DNA of 64,000 nucleotides from Zygnema cylindricum (taxonomy: Eukaryota > Streptophyta > Zygnematophyceae > Zygnematales > Zygnemataceae), in assembly GCA_037447655.1 (NCBI GenBank), contig JBBHKE010001722.1, positions 1 through 64,000 on the forward strand. The letters are read 5' to 3'. Position numbers and translations under genes: made by a program. Positions 24,341 to 36,500 of the stretch are shown piece by piece. Numbering within the stretch: the first letter of the stretch is position 1; each line of letters begins with the position of its first letter. The notes below the pieces were generated by a model, which saw only the letters and a program-made list of their open reading frames with translations, did no database searches and was not told where the DNA came from.

Positions 24341-25789
24341 ATCTGATTTTTACTGACTTTGTATATTTTAAGGGATCCACAGAGTTTCCTTCATCCATAA
24401 CTACTAGATGCTTTACTAAGATTATATCTTCCCTTTTTAGATCATAAACTTTATATCTTTTAACATCCTCATCATATCTTAATAACTATCCCGGTTTTCC
24501 TTTAGGATCTAGCTTCTAATTAGACCGATCTGTATCTAGACTGAATACTTGACTGCCGAAAACCCTTAAGTGAGATATGTCTGGTTTCCGGCCTTTCCAT
24601 CTCTCATAAGGTGTTTCATCTTTTAAAGCTCAAGTAAGAACTCTATTTTTGAGGTAATTATCACAATTCATTGCTTCTGCCCAAAATCTTTTTCCTATCT
24701 TCTTATCTGACAACATACTTCTAGCACTATCACTTAGTGTTCTATTTAACCTTTCAGCTACCCCATTCTGTTCCGGGTTTTTGGAACTGTATTTTGGTGT
24801 TGGACCCCATCTTCCTTCAGAAAATCCTCAAACTGGTTAGAAGTATACTCTCCACCATTGTCACTTCTTATTCTCTTCATTGGAGTTTCATGGAGTTTTT
24901 CGCTCCATGCTCTATATTGTCTAAAACAATCCTGAGCTTCGGACTTGTTTTTCAAAAAATACACTCGCGAATACCTAGACCAATCATTAGTGATGGTCAT
25001 CATAAATCTCTTCCCCCCCGGTGAGGGCACTTTAGCTGGTCCCCAAATATCTGTGTGTACTAGATCTATAATTTTTTCTCCCTTATAGGTGGCTGTTTTA
25101 GGAAAGGGTAATCTTTTTGTTTTACCTTGAGCACATCCACTACAATCACTTATATTATCATTCTCACTGAACTTAATCCCTTCCACCACTCCCATCGTTT
25201 TCATCTCTCTTCACTTGTCTAGATTCACATGCCCAAGCCTCTTATGCCACATCATAATATCATGAACACCAGCATAATAAAGTTTCTTCTTTTCATTACT
25301 TAAAACCAGCCTAAACATCCTATGGCTACCTTTCTCAGCAATGAAATAGACATCCTCCTCAAAACTAGCAGTAAAGACTCCTTCCCTAGTGCTAATAAAA
25401 AAACCCTTATCATCTAATACGGATGTAAAGATGAGGTTTTTGTTCAGCTCCGGAATAAACAATACATCGGAGAATGTTACTATGGATGTCTTTCCTTCTA
25501 CTAACACTTTTAAATCTACCGATCCTACAAGAGTAGTGGTGACTATTCTCCCATCCCCGTACTGTATCTCTACGGTGGGATTATTTCTTATCTTAGGGAA
25601 CAGGTGCCTATCCTTACACATGTGCATGGAGGCACCTGAATCTACAATCCAGCCTGCTTCAACTTTCAATCCACCGTAAGCACATTTCTGCCTTCGTGGA
25701 ATTTCGACCTCGTTTTTCGCCTCCAACTCATTATCTAAAAGGAGCTTATCGTCCTCGTCCTCGGATTCCGCCTCATGTACATGTGTCAC
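24341..25789 (-). pseudogene. pol: Protease and integrase part of pol, element A'
   Basis: Frame 25789-25211 starts with an acidic stretch and carries the protease motif WIVDSGASMHMC; at its end it reaches the pre-integrase block MWHKRLGHVN. Frame 25204-24758 continues with CSGCAQGKTKRLPFP (zinc-binding half), HTDIWGPAKVPS (first catalytic Asp) and RSDNGGEYTS (second Asp), then ends at a frameshift before the catalytic Glu. That same frameshift occurs in element A. Downstream to 24341 the rest of integrase is present in another frame with several stops. Confidence 0.88.
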
Positions 25790-25829
25790 AAGGGCCTTTT
25801 TCTTTCATCTCGGGGTACCACTAGTCTGC

Positions 25830-26775
25830 CCCTCCTTTAATCAAAGCTCGGTTAGCTTAGTGCACTCTGCCATATAGTGCCTAGGTTTCTTACAAAAATG
25901 ACATAAACCTTTGGGAGCCCTTGGTCCAAACTCGTCGGTCTGGTTTTTCTGCTCCCTCCCCCCATAGTTTCCGACCGATTTCCAGGAATCCTTCTTCCTC
26001 CAATCGGTTGCAGTTGCCAAGGCTTGGCCACTCTTTCCTCCCTTTTGGATCTCAATCGTATTCTCGCGAACGGGAATCATCCCTACCACTGAGTTCCATA
26101 TCCACCTTGAGTCCGGCAAGTCCTACACACGGTTGACTATGTTTTCGAACTCATCAGGTAACTTCATCAGTAAACAATTAACCTTTTCTTTTTCACTAAA
26201 AACTTTTCCCGCACTCTCTAGCTCCATGAAGAGTGTAGCAAGCTCATTGCAAAAATCCAACATCTTCCCCCCTTTGTATACATACTCCTTAACTTTCTGA
26301 TCAGCCAACTGTTGTTGCTAAATCGTACCACTTCGGTACATCTCTATGAGAGCCATCCAAAGATCGAATGCCCTTTATACCTGCAAATGAGGGCATGCAA
26401 GTCCTTGAGTGAGATGGCGTAGGATGAAGTGCTTTGCCGCCATATTGTTGAAGTCCCAAGTTTCAGTATCATTCCTCTCATTCCTCGGAATAGGTGACAT
26501 GAATGTCGAACCAGTTGCTATAAGTATGGTCGCCTCCTTCTCCTTTCTTTTGTCCACCACCTCTCCTTTTTTTGTTTCCTTCGTTGAAGGTGGATCCTCT
26601 TTCTTGGTGAATCTGCTTCCTCTAAACCATGGAGGAATGAAAGACTTGATGGACACCCCAACTGTCCACTCACTATCCCCCAAAACCTTTTTTCGCTTAG
26701 AGCTCCTATCATCATACTTTCCCTCTATATGAAGCCAGTTCCATTAAAGATTTGTACCCTAGAGGGTGGGCCCAT
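25830..26775 (-). pseudogene. gag: gag of element A', with stops shared with element A
   Basis: One frame in pieces. 26683-26375 is the N-terminal part. 26308-26123 contains QKVKEYVYKGGKMLDFCNEL, the alpha-helical copia gag core. 26119-25841 ends with the zinc knuckle CHFCKKPRHYMAEC. In-frame stops at 26375-26377, 26318-26320, 26123-26125 and 25841-25843 occupy the same positions as in element A. Confidence 0.86.
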
Positions 26776-26779
26776 AACC

Positions 26780-27835
26780 TAAGACTCTGAGACCTCCATA
26801 AGTCCTCAGAGTGGACAGCTTTCCTTGAAGCCTCTAGGATAACCCTGACCCCTTTGTGTCTTAGCAAAAAAAACTGCCACCCTGGCAAACAAAAACTCTT
26901 ACCAACTTCACCCCTGTGAAGAAAAGACTCCCGTGAGTCAATAGCAAAAAGAATCTCTGAATTTGCTCCCCTGAGCAGTAAGTTATGGAAGGTCAAAGTT
27001 GACCTTTTGTACAAAAGCTCTTTGGGAGAGAGGGTCCTATCTTCTAATTTTTCTAAGTCCTATCTCTCTCACAGACTCTATCTACTGATGTATGGAGCCA
27101 ATCATATTTCAGTTTCGTACACAAAAGTACAGCTGCTGGTTTACTTTTCGTACGGCCATTGTACGACATGGCCTAAATGTCGACACGTGGTATGTCTGGA
27201 TTCGCTCCCTTAATCTTCAGAGATGCCGCGATCCATGTCATTCCGCCACGTGTCATCCGATGTGGCGATGACCACAAATTGCCGAAATCCTTTTCCGCGA
27301 TCTCGGCGTTAATTCCGGCCGTCTGATTAAATTGACATTTAATCGTAGCCGTAATAAATACATGCGCGGTATTCGTTTCACTAAAAGAATAAATGCGCGG
27401 TATTGGTTTCGTATTCGTATCAGAATCCGTACTTTTACATTTACTGGATGTATGTCTCCCGTAATCATTTACAATTAAATGAACTATCCTACGTTTAAAT
27501 ATTTAAATAAATATCAAACCCTATAATATGTATCACTACTTCTAAAACTAACGGCTAAGGCCAACGGCTACCGGCTGTGTGCCGGCCGGTAGGTACCATA
27601 ATCAAATCCTCTGGCCGACACATATCTTTTAGTAAATTAAACCCCTAACTAAAATTTATTTTCCTGTAAACCTCTGGATAGCCTAGGTAGCCATGGCTCT
27701 AGCTCCCTCTCCAATTTCCCAGTGACTGCGAAAAGTTTGAGAGTTGGAGAGAGAAGCTAGAGGTAGACTGCCTCGGCTTCTTTCTTATTTATCTTCAAAC
27801 CTAGAAAATATTTTAAAAGACCATTAATTTCTACA
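26780..27835 (-). repeat. 5' LTR of element A'
   Basis: About 1056 bp, aligned end to end with the other A-family LTRs. The outer end ttaatttctaca is followed by the B LTR sequence. Confidence 0.93.
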
Positions 27836-28599
27836 GAGAGGTACGTCCAATATAAACCCACCTATTGAGATCTACATGTTCATAATATTGCCAACCAAAA
27901 CTATCATCGTATAGTCAACATTACTCAAATTCTATATTAAGTGATCTACAAATACTTGTCAGCTAAGTAACTTGTGATACTCTTATGAATCTCGACCATT
28001 GACTTAATTCATATCAATCGCAGTTGGGTTGTCGCGTACCAAATCACATTCATATCACTCACGGCTGTGGTGTCCTGTACCGAATCATATCCAAGATAAC
28101 AACAGCCGCGTTGTCTGTACGGATCATATCCAAAGGAATCGCAGCTGTGTTGTCTTGTCTGCGTTGTCTTGTTTGTGTCGGAGCTTTGCTACCCCGCTTC
28201 TGTTTGTGCATAGCACCTGCGTTGTTGCGCTGCTCTGTCTGCATAACAATTGCGTTATTCTATCTGCGTCGCAGTTGCGTTGTCCAATACTACAGTCAAG
28301 TGATGACGCATGTCCTTGTGAAACTTACGCTACAAATTACTACTTTTTTGTCATCATACTAATTTACTAAGACTTAAAGTTTTCCAAAATCAACACTCCC
28401 GTAAAGCTTTAGACTCAGTGTATCAGCGCAGTTGCGATGTCAAAGCCGCGCAGCTGCGATCTCACACTTAGCCCAGCAAGGCAGCATAGCAGTGCGGCAT
28501 GGCATTATAGCAACACCAAAAATAAACTAGTCACCTTGTCCCACAACACCTTGTTTGTGGACTAGTGCCGCATGGCATTATCGTAGTGCACCAACTCAA

Positions 28600-30110
28600 C
28601 TATTCACCCAATCCTACTACATCCCTACAATACTTCAGCTTGGGAGTAGGAAGAGCTTTAGTAAGCATATGAGCAATCATTCTTGCGTCTACCACATAGT
28701 ATAATTTAATCACCCTAGAGAACACCTTTTCTCTTACAAAGTGTAATCTTACATCCATGTGTTTACTGTTGAAGTGATGACTTGGGTTAGAGGCAATGGC
28801 AATGGCAACTTGGTCATCACACCAGATCACTTGTGGACCAACGTGCATGTATCCTAGGTTTTCTAACATGGATTTTACCCATAAGAGTTTTTTGACAGCC
28901 GATCTTACAGCCATATATTCTGAATCCATTGTTGATTGTGCTGTAACATTTTGAAGTTTGCTGTTGTAGCAACAAGTCCCGTTCCCAATTTGTAGAACGA
29001 ATCTCGTGGTGGATTTCCGGCTTGGCATGTCGCCATAGCTTGCATCACTCCACGTTTGCAGTTTACTTCTCCTCCACCTAGTGTGAGTTTGAGGTCTTTG
29101 GTTCCTGCCAAAAATATTAAGACTCTCCTTGCTGCATCAAAATCAGATTTTCTCAAATTCTCTAGACTTCTGCTTAGTACCCCAATTGCTACAGCAATTT
29201 CAGGACGGGTACAGTTCATGAAATATATTAAGCTTCCCACTATCTGTGTATAAGGTATTAGTGTCATAGGATCATTCTTCCCTGACTCTAAATACTTGCT
29301 AATAATGACACCCGGTTATGTCTCTTCTCTCCTCTAACTTATGCTGAAACTCCATTGGAGTTAGACATCCTTTTGCCCCCCGCATTCCGTACTCATCTAA
29401 CATGTTTCCTATAGTCTGTTTTTGAGTCAACTTTATTAGTTTCTTATTTCTGTTCCCCTATACTTAGATACCCAAAATATATTTTGCCTCACCGAGGTCT
29501 TTCATCTTGATCCGTGAATTTAGAGCAATTTTGATTTCATTAATTTCAGCCATTAATTTCTTAATTAATAGTAAATCATCTACATACACCGCTATATATA
29601 CTATCCCATCCTCACCTTTTAGAACATAGACAGAGTGATCGGAACGTATCCTTTGAAATCCTAGGCTAGTTAAGAATTCATCAAGCTTCAGATTCCATTG
29701 CCTAAAGGTCTGTTTTAGGCCGTATAGAGATTTTAACAATTTGCATACTAAGTGCTCTTTTCCTAGTTCTACATACATTTCAGGGTGCTGCATGTAAATG
29801 GTATACTTTGTTCTCCATGCAGAAAGGCTATTTTCGCATCCATCTGATGTATTTCCATATCTTCTATAGCAGCTAAGGACAGCAAAATTCTAACTGTCGG
29901 AAATCTTACAACCGCAGAAATTGTTTCTTCAAAATCAATTCCCTCCTTTTGATTATACCCCTTTGCCACAAGTTTGGCCTTATATAGTTTAATGTTAATA
30001 TTAGAATTTAACTTCACCTTGAATACCCATTGGCTGCCTATCTCTTTTTGGTCCGGAGGAAGGTTCACAAGCTCCCATGTTTGAGCTCTCATGATCGACT
30101 TCATTTCATC
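28600..30110 (-). pseudogene. pol: RT and RNase H of element B
   Basis: Frame 30104-29769 has WELVNLPPDQKEIGSQWVFK, YKAKLVAKGYNQKEGIDFEE and MDAKIAFLHGE. Frame 29793-29464 has LLKSLYGLKQ and the polymerase active site YIAVYVDDLLL, then MKDLGEAKYILGI. Frame 29267-28905 has GSLIYFMNCTRPEIA and the RNase H start. Frame 29028-28600 completes it with SEYMAVRSAVKKLLWV, CDDQVAIAIA and KHMDVRLHFVREKV. Frameshifts separate these parts; the catalytic YVDD is intact. Confidence 0.9.
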
Positions 30111-31505
30111 GTTTGCTGCCTTGATCTAGTGGTTCCGCTCTGTTGATGAGAAGGCCTTGAATGGTTAGAGGCTCCCTTGAGGCTGCCGAGTAGGCGACGT
30201 GAGGCTACCGAGTAGGCAAAGTGAGAGCTTGCTTGCAGGCGGCTACTGGATCTTCTTCCCACCAAAAAATTTGAGGCTGAAATTGTCTGATCCCTTGCAT
30301 TGTGCTTGTTGCGCTAATTGCGATCACCTAAGATTGACCGCAGTAGGTCTGGTTGGAACTAAACTTGTGAAATAACATGGATAATTTTTGACTCCTGTGT
30401 TCCCACCGGTGAAGTTCGTATCTGTGGGACAATTTCATGAATGCAATCTAGAATAACATATTCTTGTACTTTTTGCTGCTTTTCCAGCTGTGTCATTTCA
30501 AATAAATCTATCGAGTCTAGCTCATCCTTAACAATGATGTTTCTCGCTATAACTATTTTTCTGCCTTTCAAACACAAAAACTCTATAACCCTTTGAGTGA
30601 TCAACATATCCTAACAGAATACCTGGTAATCCTTTCGTTTCCATCTTTCATCTATCATTAGATGTATCCAAGATAAAGCATGTACTACCAAATACTTTGA
30701 AATGACTAACATCTGGTTTTCTACCTGTCTAGATCTTGTTAGGAGTAGTCTCTACCGATCTTGATCCTATCTTATTCTTAATATAAACCGCACAATTTAG
30801 AGCCTCAGCCCAAAATTTCGGATCCACATTTTTATATGCAAGCATCGACCTACAGCTCTATGTGAGGGTTCTATTTAATCTCTCGAAAACCCCATTTTGT
30901 TCCGGTGAATATTGAACAGTCAAAAGATGACTTATAACTTCATCAAGTAAAAAGGTTTCAAATTCCTTCGAAGTATATTCCACACCATTGTCCGATCTGA
31001 ACTCCAAAATTGGTAAGTTATTGAGTTTTTCAACCCATGCTTTATAGTGTTTGAAGTGACGAAACACTTCGCTCTTTTCTTTCATGAAGTAAACTTTTGT
31101 AAACCTGGAAAAATCATCTGTGAAGGTGACCATATATTTCATCCCTCCGGCAGATGGTACCCTTGCAGGACTAAAAACATCCAAATGAATTTGTTGTAAA
31201 AGTTTTGTTGACCAAAATGGCAATCTGTAGATTTTGCCTAAAGCGCAGCCATCACATGTTGTGACCGGCTGATCCGTGATGGATACAACCTCTATTTTTC
31301 CAGCAAGTACCATTTTTCTCAAACTATCATAGTTTACATGGCCTAATCTTTTATAACACAACTCATCTGAGTGCAAAGCACTAGAGTACAAAACATCATT
31401 ATCCTTGGTATTAGCCATATCCATGTGGTACATCTTGCTATTATCTCTAATACCTGTAAACGCAACTTTTCTATTTTTGCTAACATCTTGCCGACCATTT
31501 TTCAA
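30111..31505 (-). pseudogene. pol: Integrase of element B and linker to RT
   Basis: Frame 31505-30858 carries the pre-integrase block with RLGHVNYDSLRKM (the preceding WH is replaced by CY), the CDGCALGKIYRLPF zinc half, LDVFSPARVPS (first Asp), FRSDNGVEYTS (second Asp) and SPEQNGVFERLNRTL (Glu). All three catalytic acids are present. From 30850 to 30111 the C-terminal domain and the linker are broken into short frames; 30607-30359 is a Glu/Ile-rich remnant. Confidence 0.87.
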
Positions 31506-32600
31506 TTAACCTCAAAGCCTTTTCTCTCTACCAAAGATGTAGAAACATATTTTTCTTTTAGTCAGGCACAAATAAGACATTTTGAAAAGTCCTTTCAATT
31601 GCTTTTCCGTCTATATCAACTAGCAAGGACACATCGCCCAGAGCACAAATTTGAACACTCATTCCACAAACATAATAAATATTTTTCTCCAGCGTAGTTT
31701 TCAGATTTTTGAAAATGGCCTTATTGGAACACATGTGAGCTGACGCTCTCGTATCCATTATTCATCCAGGGTCGTTCGCGCCTTCCATTGCTGCCGCCAT
31801 AGCGAATAGATCCGTTACGTCCTCCTCAAAAAATGTTAGAGTCTTGTCTTGGAGTGATGAAGAAGCTGAAAACAATGCATTTCAACGAGGTGTAGGTATT
31901 ATGAAGCCTTTGCAAAACTGACTTTGTTGCCATCCCGGCCTGTATAAACCTTTTTCGTTAGCCTTTTTTAGCTTAGGATAGAACTTATATCCATGACCTC
32001 TCTCAATAGAATAGAAACATGCATTGTTGGATTGTCTATTTCCACCTTGATTAAACTGTCTGAACTGATTAAATTGATTTTGTTGCAGATTAAACTGTCA
32101 TTTCCACTCAAAGTCTGAATTAAAAGCCTCTACTTGCTTAACATTGAGAATATTAGATTTGGCTTCCACCTCTAGTAAAATATTGATAACTAATATCGAT
32201 AACCATCTAGCTTTATCTTTATGTTTCAGCATATCAGATGCTTCTTTCATACTACGAGGGAGACCCCTCATGAGCAATGTTGCCTGTTGAAATTGAGGAA
32301 ACACCCCACTTCCATAATTACGTGCATCTACAAGGATGCCAAATTTGTTAGAATATTCAGCCATTGTACCCCCTGTAAACTTATAGTCCCAAATATATCT
32401 AGCCTATAGAAGCTCTTCTTGGACATTAGCCATTTCATAATCATTTTTAAGAGACTTCGAGATATCAATTGTTTTTTTCATATATATCCTATACATAGCT
32501 AAGTCCTCAAATATACATAATTTTTGAATAGAACGAGCCTGCATATTTTCTTGGACCATAACGGATCAGATTCATCGAGCGAACCATCTTATATATCCAA
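31506..32600 (-). pseudogene. gag: gag and protease of element B
   Basis: Frame 32364-32098 is the copia gag core (MAEYSNKFGILVDARNYG, LLMRGLPRSMKEASDM). Upstream to about 32600 an N-terminal part reads in the same frame with a stop. An Asn/Gln-rich stretch and a damaged zinc knuckle (CFYSIERGH, with Ser and Tyr in place of Cys) follow near 32010. The protease motif at 31758 reads MDTRASAHMC, where functional copies have D-S/T-G-A-S; Arg replaces Gly. Confidence 0.82.
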
Positions 32601-32916
32601 AAGATAGATATTCTCAAAATGTGTCTCCACCATATTCGCCCAGTAAACATACTTTTCTTTGGAAAAGATTGGAATTTTTGATAACATGCCCATAACCTAT
32701 TAATCTATAACCACCGGTGCACGTATGGGAGCAACAGTAGTAGAAGTAAACATGATACACTCTAAAATATTATCAATAATCCTACCAAACAGCTATTTTC
32801 AAGTGCTCACCAAATCTTATACAAGCAACTAAACCTCATAGAACTCTATCAAAATATAGAGTAGCATTAACACTGAAAACTCCCAAAGTTTCAACACAAT
32901 TGACTTGACAACACTT

Positions 32917-33959
32917 TGTAGAAATTAATGCTCTGTTTTAAGTATTTTCTAGGTCTAAATAGAAGTACAGAAAGAAGCCGAGGCAGTCTACCTCTAACTT
33001 CTCTCCAACTCTCAAACTTGTCGCAGTCACTGAGAAATTGGAGAGGGAGCTAAAGCCATGGCTACCAAGGCTATCCAGAGGTTTACGGGAAATATATATT
33101 AGTTAGGGGTTTTATTTACTTAAAGGTATTTGCCAGCCATAGGATTTGATCCTAGTACCTACCGGCCGGCAAACAGCCGATAGCCGGTAGCCTTAGCCGT
33201 TAAGCCTAGACCTAGTGTTACGTTCTATATGGTTAGATATTTATTTAAACATTTCCATGTAGGATAATTCATTTAACTGTAATTGTTTATGGGATACATA
33301 GATTTGGTAATGTAAAAGTACGGATAAGAAATCAATAGCGCGAATTTATTTCGTTAGAGAAACGAATACCGCGCATGTATTTATTACGGCTGCGATTAAA
33401 TGTGAATTTAATCGGACGGCCAGAATTAGCGCCGAGATCGCAGAAGAAGATTTTGGCGGTTTGTGGTCATTGCCACGTCGGATGACACGTGGCGAAATTA
33501 CATTAGATCGTGGTATCTCCAGAGATTACGGCACCGGATCCGGATATGACATGTGTCGACATTTAGGCCATGTCGTACAATGTCCGTACATAAAGTACAC
33601 CGACAGTTGTACTTTTGTGTACGGAACTGTGATCTAATTGGCTCCGTACATCATTAAATAGACTTTGTGAGAGAGATAGGACTTAGAAAAATTAGAAGAT
33701 AGGACCCTCTCTCCCAAAGAGCTTCTGTACAAAAGGTCAACTTTGACCCTCCATAACTTACTGCTCAGGGGAGCAAATTCAGAGATTCTTTTTGCTATCG
33801 ACTCACATGAGTCTTCCCTTCACAGGGAAAGATGTTGGTTAGAGTTTTTGTCTGCCAAGGTGACAATTATTTTTGTTGAAACACAAAGGGGTCAGGGTTA
33901 TCCTAGAGGCTTCTAGAAAGCTGTCTATTCTAAAGACTTATAGAGGTCTCAGAGTCTTA
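32917..33959 (+). repeat. 5' LTR of element A
   Basis: It begins tgtagaaattaatgctctg. It ends agagtctta where the 3' LTR ends agagtttca; the 5' LTR of A' shows the same tctta ending. The following ggttatgggcccaccctc does not match the usual Met tRNA site, so the primer is unknown. Confidence 0.94.
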
Positions 33960-33963
33960 GGTT

Positions 33964-34899
33964 ATGGGCCCACCCTCTAGGGTACCAATCTTTAATGGAA
34001 CAGGCTTCATATACTGGGAAAGTATGATGATAGGAGCTCTATGCGAAAAAAGGTTTTGGGGGACAGTGAGTGGACTGTTGGTGCGTCCACCAAGTCTTGG
34101 CATTCCTCCAAGGTTTGGAGGAAGCACATTCACTACGAAAGAGGATCCACCTTCAGCGGAGGAAACAAAAGAAGGAGAGGTGGTGGACAAAGGAAAGGAG
34201 AAAGAGGCGACCACACGAATAGCAACTGGTTCGCCATTCATGTCACCTATTCCGAGAAACGAGGAGAATGATACTAAAATGTGGGACTTCAACAATATGG
34301 CGGCAAAGCACTTCATCCTACGCCATCTCACTCAAGGACTTGCATGCCCTCATTTGCAGGTATAAAGGGCATTTGATCTTTGGATGGCTCTCATAGAGAT
34401 GTACCGAAGTGGTACGATTTAGCAACAACAGTTGGCTGAACAGAAAGTTAAGGAGTATGTATACAAAGGGGGGAAGATGTTGGATTTTTGCAATGAGCTT
34501 GCTACACTCTTCATGGAGCTAGAGAGTGCGGGAAAAGTTTTTAGTGAAAAAGAAAAGGTAAACTGTTTACTGATGAAGTTACCTGATGAGTTCGAAAACA
34601 TAGTCAACCGTGTGTAGGACTTGCCGGACTCAAGGTGGATATGGAACTCAGTGGTAGGGATGATTTCCGTTCGGGAGAATACGATTGAGATCCAAAAGGG
34701 AGGAAAGAGTGGCCAAGCCTTGGCAACTGCAACCGATTGGATGAAGAAGGATTCCTGGAAATCGGTCAGAAACTATGGGGGTAGGGAGCAGAAAAATCAG
34801 ACCGACGAGTTCGGACCAAGAGCTCCCAAAGGTTTATGTTATTTTTGTAAGAAACCTAGGCACTATATGGCAGAGTGCACTAAGCTAACCGAGCTTTGA
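33964..34899 (+). pseudogene. gag: gag of element A, interrupted by four stops
   Basis: A single frame starting at the ATG at 33964 reads through N-terminal VPIFNGTGFIYWESMMIGAL (the start typical of copia gag), the helical core KVKEYVYKGGKMLDFCNELA and the zinc knuckle CYFCKKPRHYMAEC. It is cut by TAA at 34363, TAG at 34420, TAG at 34615 and TGA at 34897 without any loss of frame. All four stops are shared with A'. Gag would form the particle; a translation product would need readthrough or help in trans. Confidence 0.88.
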
Positions 34900-34950
34900 T
34901 TAAAGGAGGGGCAGACTAGTGGTACCCTGAGAGGAAAGAAAAAGGCCCTT

Positions 34951-36482
34951 GTGACACATGTACATGAGGCGGAATCCGAGGACGAGGACGATGAGCTCCT
35001 TTTAGATAATGAGTTGGAGGCGAAAAACGAGGTGGAAATTCCACGAAGGCAGAAATGTGATTACGGTGGATTGAAAGTTGAAGCAGGCTGGATTGTAGAT
35101 TCAGGTGCCTCCATGCACATGTGTAAGGATAGGCACCTGTTCCCTAAGATAAGAAATAATCCCACCGTAGAGATAGAGTACGGGGATAGGAGGATAGTCA
35201 CCACTACTCTTGTAGGATCGGTAGATTTGAAAGTGTTAGTAGAAAGAAAGACATCCATAGTAACATTCTCCGATGTATTGTTTATTCCGGAGCTGAACAA
35301 AAACCTCATCTTTACATCTGTATTAGATGATAAGGGTTTTTTTATTAGCACTAGGGAAGGAGTCTTTACTGCTAGTTTTGAGGAGGATGTCTATTTCATT
35401 GCTGAGAAAGGTAGCCATGGGATGTTTAGGCTGGTTTTAAGTAATGAAAAGAAGAAACTTTATTATGCTGGTGTTCATGATATTATGATGTGGCATAAGA
35501 GGCTTGGGCATGTGAATCTAGACAAGTTAAGAGAGATGAAAAAGATGGGAGTGGTGGAAGGGATTAAGTTCAGTGAGAATGATAATATAAGTGATTGTAG
35601 TGGATGTGCTCAAGGTAAAACAAAAAGATTACCCTTTCCTAAAACAGCCACCTATAAGGGAGAAAAAATTATAGATCTAGTACACACAGATATTTGGGGA
35701 CCAGCTAAAGTGCCCTCACCGGGGGGGAAGAGATTTATGATGACCATCACTAATGATTGGTCTAAGTATTCGCGAGTGTATTTTTTGAAAAACAAGTCCG
35801 AAGCTCAGGATTGTTTTAGACAATATAGAGCATGGAGCGAAAAACTCCATGAAACTCCAATGAAGAGAATAAGAAGTGACAATGGTGGAGAGTATACTTC
35901 TAACCAGTTTGAGAATTTTCTGAAGGAAGATGGGGTCCAACACCAAAAGACAGTTCCAAAAACCCGGAACAGAATGGGGTAGCTGAAAGGTTAAATAGAA
36001 CACTAAGTGATAGTGCTAGAAGTATGTTGTCAGATAAGAAGATAGGAAAAAGATTTTGGGCAGAAGCAATGAATTGTGATAATTACCTCAAAAATAGAGT
36101 TCTTACTTCAGCTTTAAAAGATGAAACACCTTATGAGAGATGGAAAGGCCGGAAACCAGACATATCTCACTTAAAGGTTTTCGGCAGTCAAGTATTCAGT
36201 CTAGATACAGATCGGTCTTATTGGAAGCTAGATCCTAAAGGAAAACCGGGATACTTATTAGGATATGATGAGGATGTTAAAGGATATACAATTTATGATC
36301 TAAAAAGGGAAGATATAATCTTAGTAAAACATCTACTAGTTATGGATGAACGAAAGTCTGTGGATCCCTTAAAATATACAAAGTTTGTAAAAATCAGATT
36401 TGAGTCAGAAAATTCCGATGACTTTGAGCTTCCTAACTATCCAAGTTTAGGAGAAGATGACATTCTTGCAGATACAAATTAG
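34951..36482 (+). pseudogene. pol: Protease and integrase of element A, one frameshift
   Basis: The 343-codon frame 34951-35982 starts with acidic sequence. It has the protease site WIVDSGASMHMC, pre-integrase MWHKRLGHVN, the zinc half CSGCAQGKTKRLPFP, HTDIWGPAKVPS and RSDNGGEYTS. It then loses frame just before the Glu motif and stops at 35982. The other frame continues with PEQNGVAERLNRTLS, FWAEAMNCDNYLKNR and the C-terminal FGSQVF and GKPGYLLGYDED (36024-36482). The three catalytic acids are all present; only the frame is broken. Confidence 0.9.
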
Positions 36483-36500
36483 ACCAAAAAGGACTCGGCT

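Larger units (their letters stand above)
21386..27835 (-). mobile_element. Element A': Ty1/copia retrotransposon, minus strand, inside the 3' LTR of B
   Basis: Same family as element A at 32917-39353. LTRs lie at 21386-22431 and 26780-27835, with gag, protease, integrase, RT and RNase H between on the minus strand. The right flank is gagag. At the left end gagac is followed by an LTR end that looks shortened by about six bases, so the 5-bp duplication gagag is probable but blurred by a small deletion. The uninterrupted target sequence can be read in the other LTR of B near 39485. Confidence 0.93.
21064..28395 (-). repeat. 3' LTR of element B (21064-21385 plus 27836-28395), split by A'
   Basis: The two pieces align in order with the 5' LTR pieces 32726-32916 and 39359-40076. 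The region 28020-28290, near the U3 start, holds degenerate tandem units of about 40-45 bp with cgcagttgcgttgtc and gtacggatcatatcca, as at 39665-39970. Repeated blocks in U3 often act as promoter elements; here that is inference. The internal side at 28396 begins with ctcccgtaaag, complement of a polypurine tract. Confidence 0.85.

Noticed and set aside
34363-34425. A short intron (GT...AG) removing the first two gag stops in element A
   Set aside because: The 60-odd bases between encode the conserved gag stretch FDLWMALIEMY in frame, so removing them would delete core sequence; stops are better explained as lesions.
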